From Opitutia bacterium (GTDB lineage Bacteria > Verrucomicrobiota > Verrucomicrobiia > Opitutales > Opitutaceae), in the NCBI GenBank assembly GCA_947467625.1, contig CANIJN010000032.1:1-32593 (forward strand): a stretch of DNA of 32,593 bases, given 5' to 3'. Each line of letters opens with the position of its first letter. Within the stretch, counting starts at the first letter, position 1. Shown one piece after another: positions 18,136 through 26,029 of this stretch. The position numbers and the translations under genes are program-made. The notes beneath the pieces are model-generated. The model saw nothing but the letters and a program-made list of their open reading frames with translations, did no database searches and was not told where the DNA came from.

Positions 18136-18507
18136 ATGGACAAACTCGAGGAAATCTTCCGGATGCAAGATGCGTTGAACCAGCGGATCGGCGTCAGCCT
18201 CCCGCCCCCGACCGACGAGGAGAAGGCCAAGTGGATCCTCAACTACACCCGCGCCATGCAGCAGGAAACGGCCGAATTGATCGACTCCGTGCCTTGGAAA
18301 TGGTGGGCGAAATACCAGAAATTCGACGAGCAGAACGCCAAGGTGGAGGTCGTGGATCTGTTTCATTTTCTCGTGTCGCTCGCCCAGACGCTCGGGATGA
18401 CGGCGGACGATGTTTACCAAGCCTACCTCAAGAAGAATCAGGTGAACCACCAGCGGCAGGACAGCGGCTACGCGAAGAAGGACGAGGCGGACTCGAAGCA
18501 CATCTGA
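18136..18507 (+). CDS. Dimeric (all-alpha, MazG-like) dUTPase
   Basis: The 123-residue product belongs to the all-alpha NTP pyrophosphatase group, most like dUTPase_2 enzymes that hydrolyse dUTP to dUMP and pyrophosphate, keeping uracil out of DNA. The two metal-binding motifs are visible: E44-T-A-E47 and E71-V-V-D74, followed by LFHFLVSLAQTLGM and the C-terminal NHQRQDSGY signature. The SVPWKWW segment after the first motif is also typical. I chose the ATG at 18136, giving MDKLEEIFRMQDALN; the frame is open back to 17929, but that part overlaps the divergent gene's start and is not conserved in character. The substrate could be another dNTP. A stem-loop with a short T tract follows at 18553-18582. 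Confidence 0.85.
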   Translation: MDKLEEIFRMQDALNQRIGVSLPPPTDEEKAKWILNYTRAMQQETAELIDSVPWKWWAKYQKFDEQNAKVEVVDLFHFLVSLAQTLGMTADDVYQAYLKKNQVNHQRQDSGYAKKDEADSKHI

Positions 18508-18552
18508 GCTCAGCGTTGCCGTGCTGCAGATCGTCGCGACCTTGCGCGGGGC

Positions 18553-18582
18553 TGCGTGGAGTGAAGAGATCCACGCAATTTT
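18553..18582 (+). terminator. Possible intrinsic terminator after the dUTPase gene
   Basis: An 8-bp stem, TGCGTGGA (18553-18560) and TCCACGCA (18570-18577), with a 9-nt loop is followed by ATTTT. The T tract is short, so termination would be partial. It lies 45 nt after the dUTPase stop and just before the converging mazF pseudogene. Confidence 0.5.
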
Positions 18583-18591
18583 GCCAGTGAT

Positions 18592-18921
18592 CTAGGGCAG
18601 CCCATACATTTCGACGATCAACTCCCGCAGTCGGGCGGCATCCGCCACGGCGAGCGCGTCCACTTTCTTGACGAGTCGCAGGGTGCTGATCGTGCGAATG
18701 TGATCAACGGCGATTTCGGCGGGTTTGCCGGCACTGCGCATGGAGATGCGCGAGCGCCACGTCGGGTGAAGCTTCGTCGTGAGCGGGCAAACGACGACGG
18801 TCTCAGCGTGCCGGTTCATGGCATCCATGCTCACGACGACGACCGGCCGCGTCTTGGCGATCTCGCGTCCGACCGTCGGATCGAGGACGGCGAGATAGAT
18901 TCCTTAGCGAGCGGGGATCAT
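18592..18921 (-). pseudogene. MazF/PemK-family toxin with premature stop at codon 6
   Basis: MazF toxins are ribosome-independent mRNA endonucleases. Read from an ATG at 18921, which overlaps the antitoxin stop as ATGA, the gene encodes MIPAR, then a TAA at 18904-18906, then an uninterrupted MazF-like frame of about 100 residues: GIYLAVLDPTVGREI, TRPVVVVSMDAMNR, VVVCPLTTKLHP, AVDHIRTISTLRLVKKV and a proper C-terminus. The stop falls about where the family has its first strand (RGD/E-I-Y/W). The longest clean frame begins with GTG at 18834 and lacks the TRPVVVVS strand holding the catalytic Arg, so it should be inactive. Either the toxin is dead, or a sequencing error or stop-codon readthrough is involved. 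The rest of the frame is undamaged, so the lesion looks recent. Confidence 0.8.
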
Positions 18922-19184
18922 CGATCCAACGCCGCGAGGCCGTCGCCCGCCGTGCTCTCGAAATCGGAAAACTCGTCGCCTTTCTTCCGCTGCTCCGCGC
19001 CCGTCGCGCGAAATGTGTCCTCCCACGACAGCCGACCATCGCGGGTCGGCCCGAGCAAAATCCCCTCGGCGGTCCGTTCGGCGATGACGGCGTGGCCGAT
19101 GCGATAATGCGAGAGCAGTGGCACGGGTAGACGCACGCCGCGGGAGTTGCCGATCCGCACAACTTTAAGGGTTTGGCTGTGCAT
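18918..19184 (-). CDS. MazE/AbrB-type antitoxin
   Basis: The 88-residue product starts with a SpoVT/AbrB swapped-hairpin DNA-binding domain (VVRIGNSRGVRLPVPLLSHY, ending ILLGP) and continues into an acidic, flexible tail (WEDTFRATGAEQRKKGDEFSDFE) of the sort that occupies the toxin's RNA-binding groove. The gene overlaps the start of the mazF-like pseudogene by 4 nt, the expected antitoxin-first order. With the toxin apparently broken, it could persist as a transcriptional autoregulator, act on another MazF, or be on its way to loss. Confidence 0.85.
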   Translation of the reverse strand: MHSQTLKVVRIGNSRGVRLPVPLLSHYRIGHAVIAERTAEGILLGPTRDGRLSWEDTFRATGAEQRKKGDEFSDFESTAGDGLAALDR

Positions 19185-19275
19185 GAGTAGTTACCGTGCT
19201 CACGCCAATCGGTTCGTCGAGCGAGGGGTGGGGTGGGGAATCCCGTGCGGCGTCCCACCGCCTTTCCGGGCGAAA

Positions 19276-19737
19276 TCAGCGCGTGACGACAAACGCCGCC
19301 GTCACATCCACGGCGGTCTCGCCGGCTTCGATCACGCGGGCGCGGAGCTTGAGCTTCGCTTTGCCGTAGCGGTCGAGGGCATCCTTAAATTCAGCAATGG
19401 CCGCTTGCGCGGGGCGTTCGCAGATCGCGCGGAGGTCACCGATCACGGGGCGGCGATAGGCGGCGCGGCTCTCCTTCACGACGATGCTCCACTCGGCTTT
19501 GTCGGCGCCTTTTTCGTTCTTCATCAGCTCCCACACGACACCATAGCCGGCGAGCGTGGCGAGGGAGACGAGGCTGCCGCCGAAGGCCGTATTGAGCGAA
19601 TTTTTGTTCTGCTCCTTGGGGGCCGTGAGGGTCAACGCCCGCGCGTCGCTCACCTCCACGCCGACGCCCATCGCTTTCGCGAGCGGGATCATCTCGTGGA
19701 GAAAAAGCTCCAGTGCGGGGACCTTGACCAATTTCAT
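19276..19737 (-). CDS. YiiD_C-type hotdog thioesterase
   Basis: The 153-residue protein matches the thioesterase-like domain found at the C-terminus of YiiD (PF09500), a single hotdog domain. Visible features are the N-terminal helix LFLHEMIPLAKAMGVGVE, the loop PKEQNKNSLNTAFGGSLVSLATLAGYGVVWELM in which the Asn/Gly-rich segment precedes the central hotdog helix, and late strands (KLKLRARVIEAGETAVDVTAAFVV). It probably hydrolyses an acyl-CoA or acyl-ACP thioester in the cytoplasm; the acyl group is unknown. It sits upstream of the MazE gene on the same strand with a 91-nt gap, and is divergent from the peroxiredoxin gene. Confidence 0.85.
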   Translation of the reverse strand: MKLVKVPALELFLHEMIPLAKAMGVGVEVSDARALTLTAPKEQNKNSLNTAFGGSLVSLATLAGYGVVWELMKNEKGADKAEWSIVVKESRAAYRRPVIGDLRAICERPAQAAIAEFKDALDRYGKAKLKLRARVIEAGETAVDVTAAFVVTR

Positions 19738-19856
19738 GAGCCCGGACGCTGGAGGGATTTTATCGGCGCGTCAAAGCTTCAACCGGAGAACTTTCGGCCG
19801 AATTTTGGGTCGTCGGATTTGACGTTTTGGGGCGAGCGGCACTCGTTAGGTTTACC

Positions 19857-20330
19857 ATGATTTCCAAGGGCAAAAAGTTGCGGGCCAAGTTTAAGCTGAC
19901 GATCGTCCAGGACGGCGCGGTGCGGGAGGTGGTGTTTGCCGACCTGCTGACCCGGCGCACGATCGTCTCGGTTTACATGAAAAATAACACGGGGAGTTGC
20001 GACAAACAGAACGACAGCCTCGCTGCGCACGCCGCCGAATTTGACCGGGCCGGCTACAATCTCGTCGCGCTCAGCCGCGACACCAGCGGCTCGCACCTGA
20101 AGTACGCGGTGAAGAAAAAAATCTCGTATGTGCTCGCGAGTGATCCGGGCGATCTTTTCGCGCAGGCGGCAGATTCGATCGTCGAAAAATCGATGTACGG
20201 AAAAACGTATCAGGGCCCCGCCCGCGCCGCTGTTGTCTTGGACGAAGACGGGACCGTGCTCGCGGTCGCCGAGAAAGTGGACACGGCGGACCACGCGGCG
20301 CAGTTACGGACACTGATTGCGGGTCTGTAA
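19857..20330 (+). CDS. Peroxiredoxin-like (BCP/PrxQ-related) protein
   Basis: This 157-residue protein has the thioredoxin-fold layout of BCP/PrxQ peroxiredoxins, which reduce hydrogen peroxide and organic peroxides. The segment VYMKNNTGSCDKQ aligns with the active-site YPKDNTPGCTKE: Thr45 and peroxidatic Cys48 are kept, but the Pro of PxxxTxxC is Met. No Cys lies five residues later, so it would be a 1-Cys type relying on an external reductant. The later conserved Arg is present in GPARAAVVLDEDGTV. The start at 19857 has a weak AGG six nt upstream; an earlier in-frame start at 19827 is possible. The metalloprotease gene begins 104 nt downstream. Confidence 0.85.
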   Translation: MISKGKKLRAKFKLTIVQDGAVREVVFADLLTRRTIVSVYMKNNTGSCDKQNDSLAAHAAEFDRAGYNLVALSRDTSGSHLKYAVKKKISYVLASDPGDLFAQAADSIVEKSMYGKTYQGPARAAVVLDEDGTVLAVAEKVDTADHAAQLRTLIAGL

Positions 20331-20434
20331 ACGCAGCTGCTCGCAGTGGAGGTGAAGTCAGCATTGCCGTTGCCCGAGGCTCGGAACGGCGAGCGCAGCG
20401 TTGCGGCGGGGGGAACTTTGCACTGACTACGCGC

Positions 20435-22831
20435 ATGTTGGAATTTTCCCGCCTACGTTTTCGTTGGCTCATCCTCTGTGGGTTGGTCGGGTTTGGTGCC
20501 ATCTGGCTCCACGAGCGACGCCCGCCCGCGCGCCGGCCGGACGGCGTGGCTAGCGGCCGCGCGGCCACTCCCGCAGCGCCGAGCTCCGTTTTATCCACTG
20601 CGGTCAGTGACGCTCCGCCGGCCTTCGCGCGAGGAGTGCTATTTGCCGCGATCGCGCCGCCTCCGACCGTGCTCGCCGCGCTCGACGCCGCGCTGCCGGC
20701 TCCGAGCCGCGCGGTCCATTACGTGCGCGTAAATAAGGCTTGGCTCGCTGGCAAGTCCTCACCGTTTTGGCAGCGTCCGGGGGAAGGGCGGGTTACCTGG
20801 CCCCTGCCGGATGGACGCGTGCTCACGGTCGTGATCGAAGCCAGCGAAATGCTCGGGTCGGATCGGTTCACTAGTACCGGACATCTCGCAGGTCGGCCGT
20901 CGAGTCGGGCGATTTTTGCGTATAACGAAGGGTTTCTCCACGCCACCGTCGACGACGCTGAACAGGGCGTGCACGTCCTGCGGGTGGCGACGGCCGAGCT
21001 TTCCCAGTATTATCAAGTGGATCCGGCCCTCGTGCCGCCCTGCGGAGGCGAACGTCGGAAGGTGGTTGACGGAGCGGTGCTGATCGCGGCGCGCGAGCGG
21101 CAGGCGCGGGCCGCCGCACTCGCCTCGGCCGCGCAGCCAGCCGATCCCTCGGCCCCCAGCGAGCTGCCGGAGCGCGCCGGGGCGGTCGCAGGAAACCCGC
21201 AGAGCGTCGAAGTGCATGTGATGATGGCCGTGACGCAACAGGTGCTGTCCACGCTCGCGGGCGCGCAGCGCACGGCAGCATTGGTGAGTGCGTTTGATAC
21301 CTCCATCGCGCGCGTGAACCGCGATCTCGCCGCGAGCCTCGTCACGGCGCGGGTGAAACTCGTGAAGGTGGCGGAGACGACTTACGACGAGACGAAGAGC
21401 ACGGGCAACAAAGTGCAGGACGAGGCGCTCACGGCGTTGCAAGGTACGGCCGACGGGCAGATGGACGAATTGCATGCGCTCCGCGACCAGTCCGGTGCGG
21501 ACCTCGTGTGCTTGGTGCTCAACCGGTCTGATTTTTCGAGCAGTGGTCTCGCGTTCGTGATCGACACGCCCGGCGATACGACGAACGCCCTGTTTGCATT
21601 TTCCGTCGTCCAGTATTTTTCGGTCGCGGGCACGAGCGTCATCGCGCACGAATTTGGCCATTCGTTTGGGTGTGCGCACGATCGGGAAAACGCCTTCGTC
21701 CCCGGAGCGTATAGCTACAGTTATGGCTATCGATTTTTTGGTGCCGACGGCGTGCGCTACCGCGACATCATGGCCTATCCGCCGGGCATCGAGCTCGGGT
21801 ATTTTTCCAACCCGAGCATCATCGCGCCGGCCCCCATCAACGTGCCCGTCGGCTTGGCCGAGGGGCGTGCGGGAGAATCCGATTCGGCGCGCACGATCGA
21901 GCAGGCGGCCTTCGAGGTCTCGACGTATCGCCTCCAGACCCAGACGAAGCCGAGCCTCGGCACTCTCGTGAATGTTTCCACGAGTGCCAGTGTCGGGCCG
22001 GGCGAACGCGCGGTGATCGCCGGCTTCACGGTCGAGGGCAGCCAGCCCAAAGCGATGCTGGTGCGGGCCGCGGGACCGGCTCTGGCGGCCTTCGGCGTGC
22101 GCGCGCCGCTGGCCACACCGGTGCTTGAGCTTTACGCGGGTCCGCTGCGATTGGCGGAAAATTCCGGTTGGTCGGCCCAGCCGGGCGCGGCGGCGGTCTC
22201 GGCGGCGGCGCTGCAGGCGGGCGCGTTTCCCTTTGTCGCCGGCAGCGCCGACGCCGCGCTCCTCCTGACCCTGCCGCCGGGTGGCTACACGGCGGTCGTG
22301 AGTAGCGAGTCCGCCACGGGCGTGGTGCTCGTCGAGGCCTACGAAAGCGGTCCTGATGCGGGGCGTATCGTAAATCTCGCGACGCGGGCCTACGCCGATA
22401 ATCGCGGCCGCCCCATCGTGGCTGGTTTCGTGGTGCGGGGCTCACCCGCTGCGACCAAACGTGTGTTGGTGCGGGTGCGCGGACCGTCGCTGGCGCGGCC
22501 CCCGTTCAATGTGCCCGACGCCATGGACGATCCCTTTATGGAGATCCGCAACGCTGCGGGGCAACTGATCCTGCGCAACGACGACTGGAGCACGGGCGCG
22601 GCCGGCGGGGCGAGCGAGGAGAACGACTTCACGCCGCTCGTGCGTTATTACCATGAAAAACAATTCGTCGCCACGGGCCTCGCGCCCGCCAACCGCCGGG
22701 AACCCTGCCTGATGGCCGATCTGCCGCCCGGGAGTTACACCGTGATTGTCATGCCCTTCGAGTTACTTCCGGACGAACCGGCGCGGCCGGGAGTGGCGCT
22801 CGTGGAAGTGTTCGAAATTGGCGGACCCTAA
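20435..22831 (+). CDS. Secreted reprolysin-like zinc metalloprotease with two C-terminal beta repeats
   Basis: The 798-residue protein is a metzincin protease. An N-terminal membrane segment (residues about 10-25, WLILCGLVGFGAIWL) suggests export or anchoring. A pro-region of roughly 240 residues follows. The catalytic domain carries the zinc site H405-E-F-G-H-S-F-G-C-A-H415-D and the Met-turn IMAYP (Met446), as in reprolysin/M12B-type and pappalysin-like enzymes. The C-terminal part holds two related repeats starting near residues 511 (LVNVSTSASVGPGERAVIAGF) and 643 (IVNLATRAYADNRGRPIVAGF), a beta module common at the ends of Opitutales extracellular proteins. It may serve as surface attachment or secretion module. 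Target proteins are unknown. It is followed by a 700-bp gap before nirK. Confidence 0.88.
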   Translation: MLEFSRLRFRWLILCGLVGFGAIWLHERRPPARRPDGVASGRAATPAAPSSVLSTAVSDAPPAFARGVLFAAIAPPPTVLAALDAALPAPSRAVHYVRVNKAWLAGKSSPFWQRPGEGRVTWPLPDGRVLTVVIEASEMLGSDRFTSTGHLAGRPSSRAIFAYNEGFLHATVDDAEQGVHVLRVATAELSQYYQVDPALVPPCGGERRKVVDGAVLIAARERQARAAALASAAQPADPSAPSELPERAGAVAGNPQSVEVHVMMAVTQQVLSTLAGAQRTAALVSAFDTSIARVNRDLAASLVTARVKLVKVAETTYDETKSTGNKVQDEALTALQGTADGQMDELHALRDQSGADLVCLVLNRSDFSSSGLAFVIDTPGDTTNALFAFSVVQYFSVAGTSVIAHEFGHSFGCAHDRENAFVPGAYSYSYGYRFFGADGVRYRDIMAYPPGIELGYFSNPSIIAPAPINVPVGLAEGRAGESDSARTIEQAAFEVSTYRLQTQTKPSLGTLVNVSTSASVGPGERAVIAGFTVEGSQPKAMLVRAAGPALAAFGVRAPLATPVLELYAGPLRLAENSGWSAQPGAAAVSAAALQAGAFPFVAGSADAALLLTLPPGGYTAVVSSESATGVVLVEAYESGPDAGRIVNLATRAYADNRGRPIVAGFVVRGSPAATKRVLVRVRGPSLARPPFNVPDAMDDPFMEIRNAAGQLILRNDDWSTGAAGGASEENDFTPLVRYYHEKQFVATGLAPANRREPCLMADLPPGSYTVIVMPFELLPDEPARPGVALVEVFEIGGP

Positions 22832-22865
22832 CGCGGATCCTTCACCCTCTCCGCGAAATGTTTTG

Positions 22866-22960
22866 TCACCGAGTGCGCAGCGATGAGCACAGAGGATTAG
22901 GAGTTCAACACGCTGGCTTGCGCTGGGTCCTTGGGAGAGGTGTCCCGCGCCCTTTGTGAA
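22866..22960 (+). repeat. 95-nt inverted-repeat element, copy 2
   Basis: It has the same length and orientation as 13347-13441: it begins TCACCGAGTGCGCAG, has GAG-TTCAACAC in the middle where copy 1 has GAG-CCCAACAC, and ends GCCCTTTGTGAA. Its terminal arms still pair at about 10 of 13 positions (TCACCGAGTGCGC against TCACAAAGGGCGC). It starts 34 nt after the metalloprotease stop codon, so it may also act as a transcript end. Confidence 0.6.
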
Positions 22961-23445
22961 TCATGCCTTGGCTGCATTGATGGGGGAATTTTCCGGGCTA
23001 AGATTCATGGCCGTCCCCGCGCGCAGGGCGTGATCAGAATCAAAGCACCGTCCGCCTCGTTCGAGCAGAATGGCGGCAAGGCCTGCTGTCGCCGCCGCCC
23101 GGACTCCGCTGCGCGCTGGGTGAGCACGGGGCTCGCGCTGGCGGTCGCGTTCGAGAGGTGTGCCCACCGGGAGCGCGCCGACGATCGCAGGGTGGATTTT
23201 GACTCTGTTGGCGGCTTGCGGCGCTGCTGGTCTCGCCCTGGCCGGCACTGCGGGCGTGGATGCTTGGTATGATCGAGACGGTGCTGGGCGCATGGTGTGT
23301 CCTCCACGGGGCGAGCGGGAGGCTCAGCGGATGAAATCCACTGAAATAACAAGATATGCGCATCTCTGGCAAAACCTCGCGCAGACGACTGGTCGTTGTT
23401 GGCCGATACTCACTCATGCCCACGAGACCTGATCCCGGCGTTTTG

Positions 23446-23459
23446 TTGAGGCTGCTCAA
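23446..23459 (+). promoter_or_regulatory. FNR/DNR-type palindrome upstream of nirK
   Basis: TTGAG-GCTG-CTCAA is a perfect inverted repeat with the 4-nt spacing of the FNR/NNR/DNR consensus TTGAT-N4-ATCAA, differing only in the innermost pair. Its centre is about 82 nt before the nirK start. A -10-like CTTAATCT lies at 23482-23489; a start point near 23494 would place the palindrome at about -41.5, the class II activator position. This fits low-oxygen or nitric-oxide-dependent induction. No gene for such a regulator is in the window. Confidence 0.6.
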
Positions 23460-23534
23460 TGCCTGCTCCGTAGGCCCCTGCCTTAATCTGCCCTCCCTAT
23501 TCAGCCTACGAAACACAACCCAACTCTGCTTCTT

Positions 23535-25052
23535 ATGAAAATCCAATGCCTCCTCCCGCGGGCCACCGCCGCTCTTGCTCTCTTGCTCGCGGGCCTCGGC
23601 GCGCTGGCCACGGTGGCCCGCGCCGCTGAAGGCACGGCGGTCGCCAAACCCGGTGGCGCGCCCATCGCCGCCGAACTCCCGCTCGAAGTCGCCGTGCTCA
23701 CCCGCGCGCCGAATGTTCCCCTGCCGATCAGCCGCAAGTATCCCGCCAAGGTCGTCGTGAATCTCGAAGTGAAAGAGGTCACCCAGCGGCTCGCCGACGG
23801 CGTCGACTATACCTTCTGGACGTTTGGCGGCGAAGTTCCCGGGCTCTTCATCCGCGTGCGCGAGGGCGATGTCGTCGAGTTCCACCTCAATAATCACCCG
23901 AGCTCGAAAATGCCGCACAACATCGACCTTCACGCCGTCACGGGTGCGGGGGGTGGCGCGGCCTCGTCCTTCACGGCGCCCGGGCACTCGTCGCAATTCA
24001 CGTTCACCGCACTCAATGCCGGGCTGTACGTTTATCACTGCGCCACGGCGCCGGTGCCGATGCATATCTCGAATGGCATGTATGGTCTGATTTTCGTCCA
24101 ACCCAAAGAGGGCCTGCCGCCCGCGGACCGCGAGTATTACGTGATGCAGGGCGACCTCTACACGCAGGGTGCGACCAATGAGTCGGGCCTCCAGGCATTC
24201 GATAATGTGAAGGCCATGGACGAACGTCCCACGTATGTTGTGTTCAACGGATCGGTCGGCTCGCTCGTCGGCGACAAGGCACTCCAAGCAAAAGTCGGCG
24301 AAGTCGTGCGCCTCTACTTCGGCGTGGGCGGCCCGAACCTGACGTCGTCGTTTCACGTGATCGGCGAGATTTTCGACCACGTCTGGACGGAGGGCGGGAT
24401 GAAACACGTGCAGGAAAACGTCCAGACCACGCTGGTGCCCGCGGGTGGCTCGGTGATTGTCGATTTCAAAGTCGAGGTCCCGGGCACGTTCATCCTCGTC
24501 GATCACTCGCTCTCGCGCGCTTTCAACAAAGGCGCGCTCGGCATGCTCAAGGTTACGGGTCCGGAGAATCGCCGACTCTATTCAGGCAAGGAGATCGATG
24601 AAGTTTACCTCGGCCAGCAGTCCGCCGCCGGCTCGGCCGCGAGCACGCGCGAGGCTCAACTCGTCGCCCAAAAAGCCGAGGCCATCGCGAGGAATCCCGA
24701 GATCGCGAACCTCACGAAGGACATTCAACTTGAGCGCGGGAAAAAGGTTTTCCTTTCCGCGTGTTTTGCCTGCCACCTCCAGGAAGGGCAGGGGCTCCCC
24801 GGCGTCTTTCCTCCGCTCGCGGGCTCGGACTATCTGCACGCGGACAAAGAGCGTGCCGTGCGTACGGTCCTGAAAGGCCTCAACGGTCCGATCATCGTCA
24901 ACGGCAAGCCGTATAACAACGTCATGCCGCCGCAGGAGTTCACCGACGACCAAGTGGCCGACGTGCTCACCTACGTGATGAACACCTGGGGCAACTCCGA
25001 TGGCACCGTCTCGGCCGATGAAGTGAAACGCATCCGCCGCGCGGGGCAGTAA
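23535..25052 (+). CDS. nirK: Copper nitrite reductase NirK with C-terminal cytochrome c domain
   Basis: NirK reduces nitrite to nitric oxide in the periplasm. The 505-residue protein has a signal peptide (about residues 1-31), two cupredoxin domains and a fused class I cytochrome c. Type 1 copper ligands are His128, Cys169, His177 and Met182; type 2 ligands are His133, His168 and His324; the catalytic pair is Asp131 and His274. The spacing in [18 protein letters not shown], one residue shorter than in Alcaligenes-type enzymes, places it with the AniA-like class. After residue 375 a linker leads to C410-F-A-C413-H414 and a probable axial Met464 in NNVMPPQ. Such a tethered cytochrome, known from Ralstonia pickettii and Pseudoalteromonas enzymes, feeds electrons to type 1 copper. 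It is first in a cluster with nirV and sco. Confidence 0.97.
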   Translation: MKIQCLLPRATAALALLLAGLGALATVARAAEGTAVAKPGGAPIAAELPLEVAVLTRAPNVPLPISRKYPAKVVVNLEVKEVTQRLADGVDYTFWTFGGEVPGLFIRVREGDVVEFHLNNHPSSKMPHNIDLHAVTGAGGGAASSFTAPGHSSQFTFTALNAGLYVYHCATAPVPMHISNGMYGLIFVQPKEGLPPADREYYVMQGDLYTQGATNESGLQAFDNVKAMDERPTYVVFNGSVGSLVGDKALQAKVGEVVRLYFGVGGPNLTSSFHVIGEIFDHVWTEGGMKHVQENVQTTLVPAGGSVIVDFKVEVPGTFILVDHSLSRAFNKGALGMLKVTGPENRRLYSGKEIDEVYLGQQSAAGSAASTREAQLVAQKAEAIARNPEIANLTKDIQLERGKKVFLSACFACHLQEGQGLPGVFPPLAGSDYLHADKERAVRTVLKGLNGPIIVNGKPYNNVMPPQEFTDDQVADVLTYVMNTWGNSDGTVSADEVKRIRRAGQ

Positions 25053-25192
25053 CCCGGCAAACACAAAAATCAGTGAACCGCTCATCCCCGCTCATCAGAA
25101 TCTCCGCAGCCACCACCACCGTCCGTGGTTCGTCGATTGGGCGAAGCCCGCAGCCGTCCGCGTCTTTCCGCGACGCCGACTGCTTAACGAAG

Positions 25193-26029
25193 ATGAACGG
25201 TTCACCCCTGAAGCCCATGTTCTCCCGCTGCCGCTACGGCTTCGCCACGCTGACGCTCATGCTCGCCGTAGGTGTCGCGGCATTACGTTCGGAGGTTGCC
25301 GCGCCACCCGCGCCCGCCGGCACGGTGGTCATTCCCGCCGGCACGTACGCGCCGCTCATCCGCTCAAAGGATGAGCCCGAACGCAGCCCGGTGGCGGCGT
25401 ATTACCTCGACGAGCGGCCGGTGACCAACGCCGAGTTCCTCGCCTTCGTGCGCGCCCTTCCGCAGTGGCAACGCTCACGCGTGAGCCCGCTCTTTGCCGA
25501 TGTCGGCTACCTGGCCCACTGGGCCGGCGATACCGCGCTCGGTGCACTCGGGCCGGCGGAGGCCCCGGTGGTGCGGGTATCATGGTTCGCGGCACGCGCC
25601 TATGCGGCCTGGGCGGGGAAACGCCTGCCGACGACTGCCGAGTGGGAGCGGGCCGCCGCCGCGGGATTCACGACGGCGGATGGCGCGACCGAGCCGGGCT
25701 TCCCAGCTTATGCCTTGGTGTGGTTTTCTCGGCCGACGCCGGACACGCTGCCGGTCGTCGGGTTGGGTCGGCCGAATGTCTACGGCGCCCGGGATCTGCT
25801 GTCGCTCGTGTGGGAGTGGGTCGACGATTTTAACACTGCAATGGTCTCCGGAGAATCGCGCGGGGACACCGGCTTGGAGCGCACGCTCTTTTGCGGCGCG
25901 GGAGCCGCCGGCGCCCGCGACCTCACCAACTATCCCGCCTTCATGCGCGCCGGACTCCGCAGCTCGCTCCGCGCCAGCTACGTCGTGCCAAACCTCGGTT
26001 TTCGCTGCGCCCAATCGATTTCACCATGA
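25193..26029 (+). CDS. nirV: NirV-like formylglycine-generating-enzyme-fold protein
   Basis: NirV is a FGE-sulfatase-fold (SUMF1-like) protein often encoded directly after nirK; its role is not settled. The product from the ATG at 25193 is 278 residues (a second ATG at 25217 is equally possible) with a signal or anchor segment (FATLTLMLAVGVAAL). Family features are VVIPAGTY, DERPVTNAEFLAFV, APVVRVSWFAARAYAAWAGK, RLPTTAEWERAAAAG, SLVWEWVDDF and the closing NLGFRCA. Of the two cysteines used by true formylglycine-generating enzymes, only the first (LFCGAGAAGA) is present, so cofactor-type oxidation of sulfatase Cys is unlikely. The stop overlaps the sco start by 4 nt (ATGA). It lies 140 nt after nirK and is probably co-transcribed. 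Confidence 0.85.
   Translation: MNGSPLKPMFSRCRYGFATLTLMLAVGVAALRSEVAAPPAPAGTVVIPAGTYAPLIRSKDEPERSPVAAYYLDERPVTNAEFLAFVRALPQWQRSRVSPLFADVGYLAHWAGDTALGALGPAEAPVVRVSWFAARAYAAWAGKRLPTTAEWERAAAAGFTTADGATEPGFPAYALVWFSRPTPDTLPVVGLGRPNVYGARDLLSLVWEWVDDFNTAMVSGESRGDTGLERTLFCGAGAAGARDLTNYPAFMRAGLRSSLRASYVVPNLGFRCAQSISP

Larger units (their letters stand above)
22832..23534 (+). other. Long intergenic region upstream of nirK
   Basis: These 703 bases carry no gene I can support. They hold the second 95-nt inverted-repeat element (22866-22960) just after the protease stop, then about 450 nt of featureless GC-rich DNA with short overlapping frames on both strands, one with a hydrophobic stretch (GTG at 23160). 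The final 100 nt form the nirK promoter region, with an FNR-like palindrome at 23446-23459 and a possible -10 near 23484. The middle part could be a decayed gene but resembles no family I know. Confidence 0.5.

Noticed and set aside
22931-23293. Short overlapping frames on both strands after the metalloprotease
   Set aside because: Arg/Ala-rich random products; one begins inside the 95-nt repeat. No family likeness was seen.
23160-23432. Possible 90-residue small protein with a hydrophobic segment, upstream of nirK
   Set aside because: It starts with GTG, has no Shine-Dalgarno sequence, overlaps frames of similar length on both strands, and its second half shows no coding character.
23040-24506. 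A 488-codon minus-strand frame opposite nirK
   Set aside because: It covers the promoter region and the first half of nirK, whose copper ligands are all in place on the other strand; its product is an Arg/His/Asp-rich shadow.
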